A DNA stretch of 64,000 bases from Riptortus pedestris (taxonomy: Eukaryota > Arthropoda > Insecta > Hemiptera > Alydidae): positions 1 to 64,000 of the forward strand of contig JADPXZ010000008.1 in NCBI GenBank assembly GCA_019009955.1. Direction: 5' to 3'. The notes beneath the pieces are model-generated. The model saw nothing but the letters and a program-made list of their open reading frames with translations, did not search any database and had not been told where the DNA came from. Shown one piece after another: positions 53,853 to 63,424 of this stretch (position 1 is its first letter; the number at the start of each line of letters is the position of its first letter). The position numbers were made by a program, and so were the translations under genes.

Positions 53853-53975
53853 AAACGGACCTTATTTTCGTTATCTTCTAGTTAGGATTGATGGACATTA
53901 CAGAAAATGTATTTTGAAAATCCCATCACGAGTACAACCCACAAATAGCCTTAAGGGAAATATGCTAAAAGTAGA
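53312..53975. mobile_element. HINE-like chimera with two outward 3' ends
   Basis: The left part is reverse (TAGCAGATTTCTCTTAGG, 3' segment, short TA, body). A second reverse body piece follows a (TA)n tract (53580-53612). After another (TA)n tract (53798-53847) a forward 3' segment begins (AAACGGACCTTATTTTCG) and ends CTTAAGGGAAATATGCTAAA. No 5' terminus is present at either side. Confidence 0.75.
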
Positions 53976-54343
53976 AATTCCCAGAGGACAGAAACGAGGC
54001 GAAACTGTTCAGAGAGTTTCGAGTTAAAAGTAAGTGGGTATCACGGAGGGTTTTGTTTTGTAGTGTCATTTTTTTATCACGTTTTGTACAAGCTGCATGA
54101 CAGTGAAATGTCTCGCCTGCTCTTTTTATAATTTGGTTATTTTATTTTTAAGTCAAAATGAAAAACCTTATCTAAACGTGGTGCTACGGCCAATTTTTTG
54201 TTCAGGAGAAAAGTTTAGTTTGTTTGATATTTGTATATAAAATGATTTCTCCGTAAAGCATTTGGTTTCGTTGTTACCTGTGGAAAAAACAACGAGACGC
54301 CCACTATATATTTATTTATTTGTTCCCTCCTATTAATAAAATG
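53976..54343. other. Spacer, no gene seen
   Basis: No ORF, RNA gene or repeat recognised. Confidence 0.45.
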
Positions 54344-54803
54344 TTCGTCACGCACGGGGCTGCGCTAACTAAGCAGATTTCCCTCGTGCGTCTCGTATTT
54401 GCATTTATCTCGAAACGTAAAAGTTCAATGAGAACAATATTTGGTACTTAGGCTTCAAATAAAGTGCTGCTTCATGATTAATGAACAGCTTATGGTTAAT
54501 ATGAATTTGTAGGAGTGGGGGTTTACTGATGGCAGAAAACAAAAATATGCAAATATCTCGGGTTAATTGTCAAGATAGTGGCAATAATATTGCAACATTT
54601 ATAGAACATTACATTTTCAATAAGATTAGTTCTATACAATTTTTCGATTCGATGTATAATAACGGAGATATTAAGAATTTCCGAAATTCTCTCCCTCTAA
54701 ACCCCCACCCTAAATAAAACTTTTAAATATCGAGTTTGGTAACGATCAAACGAAAATTGCGACCACTAGAGCACTATCAGACACATGTATATGTATATAT
54801 GTA

Positions 54804-54856
<53 letters not shown>

Positions 54857-54902
54857 ATATATAGATATATATATATAGATATATATATATACATATACAT
54901 AT

Positions 54903-54933
<31 letters not shown>

Positions 54934-55062
54934 TATTAGTTTTTAACGGACCTCATTTTCGTAATCTCCTGTGTAGGATGGATGGACATTTGACAGAATT
55001 TTTTGAAAATCGCGTTATGAGTACGACCTCAAAAGCTGATTTCCTTTGGGGAAATCTGCTAA
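54344..55062 (+). mobile_element. HINE-like element, complete, with compound microsatellite
   Basis: TTCGTCACGCACGGGGCTGC to TTTCCTTTGGGGAAATCTGC, TAA. The 5' region has GTATTTGCATTTATCTCG. The body lost the part around CCGATTTCAGCC. Microsatellite at 54785-54934. Confidence 0.8.
54785..54934. repeat. Compound (TG)n(TA)n(GATA)n microsatellite
   Basis: TGTATATG-type units, about 18 TG, TATATAGA units, then seven GATA units. The most complex of the slot microsatellites. Confidence 0.95.
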
Positions 55063-55897
55063 TAAAGGAGAGGTAATTTAAATAATATATCCACACCCAT
55101 CTCAACTGAGTGGTGCAGTTGTGTTATTCATTTGTGGGGTAACATTAGTTATATTCAACTACCTGTTTCAGGTAATATTTCTTCCTCAACGAAGCTGAAC
55201 AGGTGCCTAACTTATTCAGAGTATATAAGGTACTTAGATTAAATGGATGGTTTAAATTATACAAGTAATATCTTAACTACAAAGAAACACTTAAAGTTTT
55301 GTCTTAAATATAACTGTGTGTGTAACAGCCCCTAACATAACAAAAAGGGGCATTCTATATTAAAAGCTTGCTGAAACCTATTTTTCAGATCAGAATGGAA
55401 ATTCCCATTTATCATGTGGCCGATATAAAGCCTCGCCAGTAAATAAAGAATTAATAAGAGAAATGATCGACGAGGAAACAATGGTGAAATGTTCTTTCAA
55501 TTTTCTACCGTTCTCTATTTTTGAACGTGTAGTCTCTGACAAAAAGAAGTAAACACATTCCACAGTTATGAGACCCCAAATACCCTTTGAGAGTTGGATA
55601 CAAACATTAATTTGAATTTCACTCAATATTCTTTTGAGCAGACAACCAGGTTTTGTCCTCTGAAAAAAGAATTTATTAATTTTTCGCTTTTTATTGACCA
55701 AATACAATATGACTTCTTATATATTGTGTCACATGAAGTCACATCAAAGCTGACATTTTTCAATATCTGGAGTTTACAATTCGTGAGTTAAGTGTAATCG
55801 ATTTTCTTTTAATAATGAAAATTCGCGTTAAATATTATCAGATTTAATTTACTTTTGCATTTCGCCTCATTTAAAATGTAATGCAACCTGTAAAAAG
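55063..55897. other. Spacer, no gene seen
   Basis: Overlapping open frames of 105 codons (minus, 55390-55707) and 65 codons (plus, 55594-55791) have no recognised motif. Chance or an unrecognised exon; no evidence for either strand. Confidence 0.4.
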
Positions 55898-56379
55898 TCC
55901 ATCACGCAGGGGCTGCGTAAACTAAGCAGATTTCCCAAGTGAAGTTTTACAATAGAGAAATCTGCCTAATAACAGCTGTAGTAGTAAGAAACCTCTAAAC
56001 CTATTCACGAGGGACGAATAGTTACGAAAACGGCCGCCAGAGCTCACGGCGGAAAGTCCGAACAGCCACTGCTGCCGAGCACATGCAGAATACAAATGCA
56101 AATATCTCAGTTAATATTCAAGATACAGAATAAATGTATAGAACAATATTTATAGCAAATTTAATTTTCAATAAGATTGATTCTGTAATATTTTTCGATC
56201 CGACATATACTAACGGAGATATTTCGAATTTTCGAAAATCCTCCCCTCTAACCCCCCCCCCCCTCCCACTGGTCCGATTTCAGCCATTAACGAACTTGAT
56301 CTTTCTTTTTACATAAAACGACTAAATATCGAGTTTGGTAACGATTAAACAATAATTGCGACCGCTAGAGCGGTAACAG

Positions 56380-56460
<81 letters not shown>

Positions 56461-56621
56461 TGTGGTTCTGTGCATATTTTCGTAACTCAAGTATTAAGCG
56501 AGTTACTCGAGCTTTCTTGTTTTCAGCCTAGAAATAGTGAATAGAGATGGGATAAGACGAGCAGTGTGTTATACTAGCACGTGGGAAATCTGCTTAATTT
56601 GCCCAGCCCCGGCTTGACGGA
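55898..56621. mobile_element. HINE-like chimera with two outward 5' ends
   Basis: The left part is a forward 5' half (TCCATCACGCAGGGGCTGCG to CTAGAGCGGTAACAGACAAA). A (TA)n tract (56387-56455) follows. The right part is a reverse 5' region of another subfamily (GCGAGTTACTCGAGCTTTC, GTGGGAAATCTGCTTAATTT, GCCCCGGCTTGACGGA). No 3' segment is present. Confidence 0.8.
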
Positions 56622-56721
56622 CTTTTTCCTTTATTTTAGTGGCATCTAAAAAATATTTGAAATGTAGAATATAAAAGATGATAAAATGTGCAGAATACAG
56701 TAAGTTCACTGGGTATTATTA

Positions 56722-56839
56722 TAGCAGATTTCCCTTAAGGGAAATCGGTTATTGAGGTCGTACTCATGACTCGATTTTCGAAATGATTCTTCAAATGTCC
56801 ATCGATCCTACCCAGGAGATGACGAAAATGAGGTCCGTT

Positions 56840-56907
<68 letters not shown>

Positions 56908-57033
56908 TTTTGAACGGACCTCATTTTCGTCATCTCCTGGGTAGGATCGATGGACATTTGAAGAAAAATTTCGAAAATCGCGTCATGAGTACAACCTCAA
57001 TAGCTGATTTCCCTTAAGGGAAATCTGCTAAAA
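56722..57033. mobile_element. HINE-like palindrome with two outward 3' ends
   Basis: The reverse 3' segment (TAGCAGATTTCCCTTAAGGG to GAGGTCCGTTCAAAATA) and the forward 3' segment (TTTTGAACGGACCTCATTTT to AAGGGAAATCTGCTAAAA) face outwards around a (TA)n tract (56846-56904). Arms of about 125 bp match at nearly every position. A new 5' end (CCCGTCACGCAGGGGCTGCG) begins at the next base. Confidence 0.85.
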
Positions 57034-57901
57034 CCCGTCACGCAGGGGCTGCGTAAACTATGAGATTTCCAACTGATAGGTGTGACATATTACTGATCTC
57101 TTCTCTAGATATAATTTCAATTTCTAAGATAAAATCCGATGAGTGGTGGTTTACTGAAGCCTGAAAACAATAAAGCACGAGTAACTGGCTTAATATTTGA
57201 GTTACGAACAAATGCACAAATCAGTAAATGTAGAACATCAGAAATTATATTATATTGAATCAATAACACTTTTCGACTCGACTATTAATAATAGATATTT
57301 TGAATGATCGAATTCCCTTCCTCCTCTAATCCTCATCCCCTAATCCTGGTACGACCTCACTAATTAACGGATATGATCATTAGTGTTGAATGAAACTGTT
57401 AAATAACGAGTATCGTACAAATCAGATAAACATCTGTCAAGTCATCAAAATCTTAAATTGATGACATTATCACACTACATATTTCCATATATCCCCCATA
57501 ATAAAGGTGTATTGAAAACAATAATTGGTATTTAAGCTTAGAATAATGTTTTTCATAATGAAACAGCTTATTGTTAATATGATATGAGTAGGAGCAGGGG
57601 TTTACTAAAGGCCGAAAACTAAAAGATGCAAATATTTCGGTTAATAATCAAGATAGTGAAAAAAATACATAACATTTATAGAACATTACATTTGCAATAT
57701 GTTTGGTTCTATAGAATTTTTCGATCCGATCCCTTAATAACACAGATATCAAGACCTTTCGTAATATTCCTCCTCTACCCCGCGCCTTCCCCCGGTCCGA
57801 TTTTAGCCGTTAACGAACTCCATCTTTATTTTTACATTAAACGTTTAAATATCGAGTTTGGTAACGATCAAACAGAACTTGTGATCGCTTGAGTGTTAAC
57901 A

Positions 57902-57977
<76 letters not shown>

Positions 57978-58100
57978 AGAATTTGAACGGACCTCATAAT
58001 CGTCATCTAATAGGTAGGATCAATGGACACTTGGGGAAATTTTTCCAAAATCGCGTCTTGAGTACGACCTGAATAGCTGATTTCCCTTAAGAGAAAACTG
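57034..58100 (+). mobile_element. HINE-like element, two-module copy with (AC)n
   Basis: CCCGTCACGCAGGGGCTGCG. The first module is diverged (TTTCGACTCGACTATTAATA), the second typical (TTCGATCCGATCCCTTAATA). (AC)n slot, 3' segment, palindrome GATTTCCCTTAAGAGAAAAC. It starts directly at the end of the preceding palindrome. Confidence 0.8.
57903..57970. repeat. (AC)n microsatellite
   Basis: About 33 uninterrupted AC units in the microsatellite slot. Confidence 0.95.
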
Positions 58101-58159
58101 TTTACAAGTAACTGCCACTTAAACGGCATAACCGGTCTGTGTTGCAGGATAGCATTAAG

Positions 58160-58386
58160 ATTGCGGGGGTTTACTGAAGTCTCAAAACTGAAACTTCCAA
58201 ATATCTCAGTTAATATTCATGATAGAGAACTATGTACAAACAACATTTATAGTTCATTAAATTTTCAATAAGATTACTTTTATACAATTTTTCGATCCCA
58301 CGCTTAATAACGGAGAGTTTTCAAAATTGTCCTCCTCAAACCCCCTTCCCCTCCCCTTCCCTTAAGGGTAATCTGCTAAAAAGCAG
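58160..58386 (+). mobile_element. HINE-like body fragment with abrupt 3' end
   Basis: GGGGTTTACTGAAGTCTCAA, CAAATATCTCAGTTAATATT, body motif, C-rich tract, then directly TTCCCTTAAGGGTAATCTGC, TAAAA. The microsatellite and 3' segment are deleted between C-tract and terminus. Confidence 0.65.
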
Positions 58387-58450
<64 letters not shown>

Positions 58451-58451
58451 T

Positions 58452-59369
58452 ACTAGCTCAGATACCCGCATTCGCTCGAGAATTCATTCGAGGCTGAATG
58501 GTGATGGTATATTTTTGGCAAGGCTTTACTTCGCACAATATTTTGACATTTACCCGTCCCAGTGTTTAGGGTTAACACCCGTCGTTTCTATGGATTTGTT
58601 AATAATAAAATTATTTTTTTATGTAAGACTTCACTGTCTTGCATATTGTCATATTTCCCGTTTCCTGTGCATTATGCATAGATTTGAATTATTAATGAGA
58701 AAATATTGGCATACATTAGAATCAATTTTTTCATTTGAGGTACCTGGTAGTTCATATTGAAAAGAAGTGTTGAGCAAATTTCTCTAAATAACAAAATAAA
58801 CAACTTTTGTTATGTGCATATTTGCCAAAACCCCAATAACCCCCACTCCTGCCCGTCTCTAGAAATAGTATGGCTTATTATAAGGAAGGCGTTAGTGCTA
58901 AAACACGTACTGAGTGTTTTATTTAGTTCGGTTGAGTCTTTTGTGCCAAATACAATTTTTGACTCCCGCTATAGTTTTTAGCGTATAACGCCTTTATACT
59001 TCGGTATACGACGATAGTGTATATAAAAAAAGTTTCTCTAAATAACAAAATAAACAACTTTTGTTATGTATATATTTGCCGAAAATGCAATAGGAAACGA
59101 AATATCATTATTATTAATTTCTGGCCTTCCTTATAACTCCCACTCCTGCCCGTCCCTAGAAATGTTAGTATGGCTTATTATAAGGAAGGCGTTAGTGCTA
59201 ATTCACAAGTTTCATAAAATTCGGTTCAGCCGTTTATGCGTGAAAAGGTAACAAACAAACAAACATACACGAAAGAAACAAAATGCAGTTATGGTGTCTA
59301 TGACATGTGAAACGAAAAGTTATTGTGAAATTTCGCAAAAAAAAAAATCAATGTACAGACAGAGGTTAC

Positions 59370-59372
<3 letters not shown>
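58452..59372 (+). mobile_element. Family R repeat, forward copy
   Basis: Head ACTAGCTCAGATACCCGC, TCGCTCGAGAATTCATTCG. The first unit carries the frame starting MARLYFAQYFDIYPSQCLGL also seen in two other copies. Two further shortened units follow, then tail GTTTATGCGTGAAAAGGTAA. TA tracts on both sides. Confidence 0.75.
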
Positions 59373-59425
<53 letters not shown>

Positions 59426-59428
<3 letters not shown>

Positions 59429-59887
59429 GGAATGAATGAATTCTGGTATTTTCGGCCAATATTTTCTTACTTCTGCAAATACAAGGTATCCCCAAGGATA
59501 AAAATACATCAATCAGGGGCGTCATAAACTAGGAACATTTTCCAAGTGCGGGAGTTAGTTAAGATGTGTAAACAAGGCTTGAAACTTAAAGCTGGGCGTA
59601 TGAGGCTTAGTCATATCATAGGTTTAAGTGAAAATCGCATCGGAAATAGTTTGGCGGGGCTACAGAAGGACTTAAACGCAACAATAATAATAATTATTAT
59701 TCAAAAGTGAGAAATACTTATAGAAAATGAATTATAGAACATTACACTATAAACAATATCATAACATTAATACTAGTGTATATTAATTAAATTGGATTTT
59801 TAGTTGGAAATATCACCTAGACATACATTTGATAACATTTTCTCAAAATCGCTAAATGAGAATAACTTAGGTAGCCAATTTTTCTTA
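59426..59887. other. Decayed HINE-like remnants, no gene seen
   Basis: CAGGGGCGTCATAAACTAGG (about 59515) resembles a 5' end, and TCAAAATCGCTAAATGAGAA with TAGCCAATTTTTCTTA (about 59844-59887) a 3' end interrupted by the SINE. The middle is not recognisable. Confidence 0.4.
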
Positions 59888-60133
59888 GAGGCTCAGGTTA
59901 GCTATGCGAGTTAAAGCGTTGCCTATAATCTCACATGGTAATCCTATAGTGGCGAGTTCGATTCCCGCCTGGGCAAGGGAATTTATTTAGTGACGAAATT
60001 CAAAATAAAATAAAATAAAATAAAATCCTAAGTCCCACCCTGGCTAGAAAAGGGTGGTAACCTGTAGATAACCCGTCCAAATTAGCCTTAGTTGCAAAAA
60101 GTGGACGTTAATAAATAACAATAATAAAATAAT
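59888..60133 (+). mobile_element. tRNA-derived SINE, complete
   Basis: Target duplication AATTTTTCTTA at 59877-59887 and 60134-60144. Head GGCTCAGGTTAGCTATGCG with an A-box-like TAGCTATGCGAG, B box AGTTCGATTCCCGCC, then a body with (AAAAT)n, CCACCCTGGCTAGAAAAGGG, and an A/T-rich tail AATAACAATAATAAAATAAT. Pol III-transcribed and mobilised by a LINE if the family is active; both inferred. Relatives at 16517-16742, 42250-42335 and 40764-40815. Confidence 0.88.
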
Positions 60134-60144
60134 AATTTTTCTTA

Positions 60145-60956
60145 AGGGAATTGGTCATGGTCCTGGGACGGAGACACCACAACCGCATATCCGATTTTAA
60201 CTCTATATTTAGATTAAGTCGCACAAAATTCAGTACCACAAAATATATAGTTTACATATGATATTTAATTATAATAAATGCTATACATGATTATGATTTG
60301 TATTAATAGCGGTGTGTCAAACAGTGGAGAGGGTTTGATTAGGAAATGATTTTCATTTATTCATCAAAACTAAAATATCTATTCTATAAGATCAATTCAC
60401 TGCCATCCAAGCCGTTCAAATAGCCAAATACTCTACTACTTTTGGTTCAGAAGGTGGCTATAAATTCAGAAAAATATATCAGAGAAATATATTACTCCTA
60501 GTACATTGGTAATTCATTGTTGTAGTAAATGAGAGGTTTTTCACCCTGGAACTTTCCACTGGGAAAAATCTAGTCTTTAAATGCTAATAAAACCACAAAA
60601 AGTTCAATTCATTTGATAAATGATTATTAACTCTTACGCAGTGTAAAATAGCTATTCTAGTGACTTCATGAAGATTTATCTCAACTACATTTCATGAACT
60701 ATTCAGTAACTATCTGAGAACATGATTTTCCACTTAAAACTAAGAGTGGATCATTGATGGCAGATAAGGAAAGACCCAAAAAATAACTCTAAGTGGCTAT
60801 TTGGATGTTGGCCAAGTCTAACGATCGCAATAAATATCCCCGCTTCTCTTTTTAAATCATTAATAAGATCTGCAACCCCTTCTTAAATAACACCATAGGT
60901 ATACTCAAATATTTACCGCCGGAATTATTAATTAAATCATTTTATTTTTTATCTTT
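60145..60956. other. Spacer, no gene seen
   Basis: No ORF, RNA gene or repeat recognised beyond a few bases of old HINE-like 3' end (TAAGGGAA) at the left edge. Confidence 0.45.
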
Positions 60957-61035
60957 TTAACTGATTTACCTTAAAGGAGATCTCAGCTATTGAGATTGTC
61001 CTCATGACGCGATTTTCGAAAAAGTTTTTTATTTT
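60957..61035 (-). mobile_element. HINE-like 3' end fragment
   Basis: Reverse: TGATTTACCTTAAAGGAGAT, CAGCTATTGAGATTGTCCTC, ATGACGCGATTTTCG, then joined to forward sequence of another copy. Confidence 0.65.
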
Positions 61036-61593
61036 ATTTACTACAAATAGTATTGCAATTTATAATGAGTCAGAATAATTGTTATCTTAATCAATCAAAT
61101 TTTAGTAGTCCAAAACCTTAAGACCGGGGAGGGGGGGGGGGGTACAAGAACATATTTACATGCATCTCGTATAATAAAGGGGTCTCTTGAATACAGTATT
61201 TGGTATTTAAGGTTCGAATAGTGTTAGTAGTGTTATTATATAACAGAGTATTGTTTATGTAACATGAGTAGAAGTGGGGTTTGCAGAAGGCTGAAAACTG
61301 AAAAATGCAAATATCTCGGTTAATATTCTAGAGAGAGAAGAAATGTATATAACAATACTTATAGTAAATTTAATTTTCAATATGATTTGTTTTATACAAT
61401 TTCACGATCCGACGTATAGGAATGGAGATATTTCGAAATTCGAAAATATCCCTTTAAACCCCCTTCCCACTTTTTTGATTTCAGCCATAACGAACTTGAT
61501 CTTTCTTTTAACATAAAACGATTAAATATCAAGTTTGGTAAACGATCAAACAAACATTGCGGCCGCTAGAGCGTTAACAGACTATATATGATA

Positions 61594-62206
61594 CACTCAA
61601 CCGCAAAAAAAACCGGACACTTAGATTTAGTCTTATGATTTTGTTAAATACTTAATATATATGTATATTAATCTTTTTAATTAAAATAATTGGTTAATCT
61701 ATAGGTTTTTTAAACAAAATCTGCCAAAAGTGAATAATTTTTATTGATTATTTACAAAAAAATACAAAATAAAAAAAAATAAAAAGATAAATTAACACAT
61801 TTAAAAAAAAAATTATTCTTAATTTTTATTACAGTGAATGGTAGACTTCGCTACCCCAAGCGTTTCGGCAATGTAACGTAAGCTCCGGCCTTCCATCTAA
61901 GTTTGAAAGACCCATTATTCTGGACCGAAATAAAAATAAAACATTAATTAAAGAAAATGCTTGGTTAATAATTAAAGATGTTTAAATGTGCGAAAAACTA
62001 CTTACAGTTTAGAATAGATCAACTTCACGACAAATAAATCTAATCTGAGTTTTATCTAATTGTTTACTAATCCTGAAGGGATTAGTTCAATGGACTTAGA
62101 CTCTAAATTCTCTGTAATAACTAGAATACCCACATAAAGAAAATTGCTGAAAATTAGCTTTTAATACGACAAAAATGAAGTGTCCGGTTTTTTTTTTTGC
62201 GGTTGA

Positions 62207-62209
<3 letters not shown>
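61594..62209 (-). mobile_element. Tc1/mariner-derived element, 616 bp
   Basis: TIRs CACTCAACCGC, A-run, CCGGACACTT (left) and the inverted counterpart (right, ending GCGGTTGAGTG), with TA on both sides. On the minus strand at about 61905-61835 a frame reads EGRSLRYIAETLGVAKSTIH, a helix-turn-helix of the type at the N-terminus of Tc1/Tc3 transposases. No DDE core remains. Confidence 0.8.
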
Positions 62210-62229
<20 letters not shown>

Positions 62230-62258
<29 letters not shown>

Positions 62259-62532
62259 GTGTTGATGTTTTCGACCAGGTTACATTTATTATGGTGTTGT
62301 TATTCTTTTTGGAGTTTTGGTCAATGTTGATGAAAAAATCTTTGTTTATGCCGATTTTCTCTTCTTCAGCGCAAGACTAAAGACACTTAAAAACTATTAC
62401 GGTATACTTACATAACTATTGCACCAAGGACTAGGGTTATACTATAAAAATAAATATTCTCGAAATATCGGCATAAATTAAGATTTGTTTTCACCAACAT
62501 TGACCAAAACTCCAAAAAGAATATCAACACCA
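62230..62532. mobile_element. Penelope-like terminal units, inverted
   Basis: TTGTGTTGATGTTTTCGACC, GGTTACATTTATTATGGTG, TTGGAGTTTTGGTCAATGTT on the left and inverted AACATTGACCAAAACTCCAA at the right. In between ATTCTCGAAATATCGGCATA. Same family as 37340-37780. Confidence 0.6.
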
Positions 62533-62647
62533 TATATATAATTTTGAAGGGACCTCATTTTCTTCATCTCCTGGGTAAGATCGATGGGCATTTGAAGAAA
62601 TTCTTCGAAAATCGTGTCATGAGTAGGGCCTAAATAGCTTATTTATT

Positions 62648-62875
62648 TGTAAGGGAAATATGAGAGAGTTAAACTTTTTGAGCATATCTTAAGGCACAAC
62701 GACTTCATTATTAATATATTTGAAGGTAAGATGTCTAGGGCAGAGGAGAAGAGGAAGGCCTAGAAAATCCTATTTTGAAGACATCTAGCATCTTATGGAT
62801 TTCGGTGAGTATTGTAATATGAAAAGAGCAGCTTCCGATATAACGCAATGGTTTCAACTATAAGGCGTAGATCAT
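62648..62875 (+). pseudogene. LINE ORF C-terminal fragment (GRPRKS type)
   Basis: EHILRHNDFIINIFEGKM, frameshift, RRGRPRKSYFEDI, stop, HLMDFGEYCNMKRAASDITQ. Homologous to 29990-30220 and better preserved upstream (HILRHNDFI). Like that copy it sits shortly after a HINE-like 3' segment. Confidence 0.7.
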
Positions 62876-62889
62876 GATGAAATTCTATA

Positions 62890-63424
62890 TATATCAAACG
62901 TCAGGGATTTTCATTTAAACATTCGTCAACATTGTAAAATGATGAGTTGACAAACTTCAGCATGATTTGGCAAAAGTTTTGTAGTTTAGAAGAGATCTTG
63001 CGTTTTATAAATTCGAGCAGGAGCACTGTAATCAGTAGAAAGAGTTGAGAGAAGATTAAATGTCCAGCTATCCAAATTATTTTCACAAAGAGAAATTGTT
63101 GAGCCGAGCCTCTCAGATTGTCAGAGACGGTTCCCTTATGAAGGCTTAAATTAAATATTTCATCTCTCTCTCCCTCTCTTATTCACTCTCTCTCTCGCTC
63201 TCACTCACTCACTCTGTAAGGATAAAGAAAGTGTGATTTTGCATTTCTTCTGCAGATGGAAAAAGTTGCACTGCTTTGCCTGTAGGAGCAATAAAGTGAA
63301 AGAGGAAAGGCTGCTTCTAATTGGGCCCACACCATTGTAGTATATTCAAGATAGCGCGTCTTTCTTCATTCTAACTCATATCTCATCAAAACCACTTTCA
63401 GCAACTAATTGCTTTAAAGCAGAT
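62890..63424. other. Spacer with CT-rich stretch, no gene seen
   Basis: A CTCTCT-rich run at 63160-63215. A 61-codon minus frame (62901-63086) lacks any motif. Confidence 0.45.

Larger units (their letters stand above)
61040..62652 (+). mobile_element. HINE-like element with two elements in its TA tract
   Basis: Inner 5' segment of the long subfamily (TTTAGTAGTCCAAAACC, CATGCATCTCGTATAATAAA), body to CGCTAGAGCGTTAACAGAC. Then a Tc1-derived element (61594-62209), (TA)n and a Penelope-like unit (62230-62532). The 3' segment resumes at TTTTGAAGGGACCTC and ends TAAGGGAAATATGA. Confidence 0.75.

Noticed and set aside
55390..55707. 105-codon minus frame
   Set aside because: No motif, no start context, and an opposite-strand frame overlaps it. 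Coding status cannot be supported.
63240..63300. Possible 3' splice site before a short Met-initiated frame
   Set aside because: The TTCTGCAG acceptor-like word is followed by a stop after nine codons. No neighbouring exon is visible.
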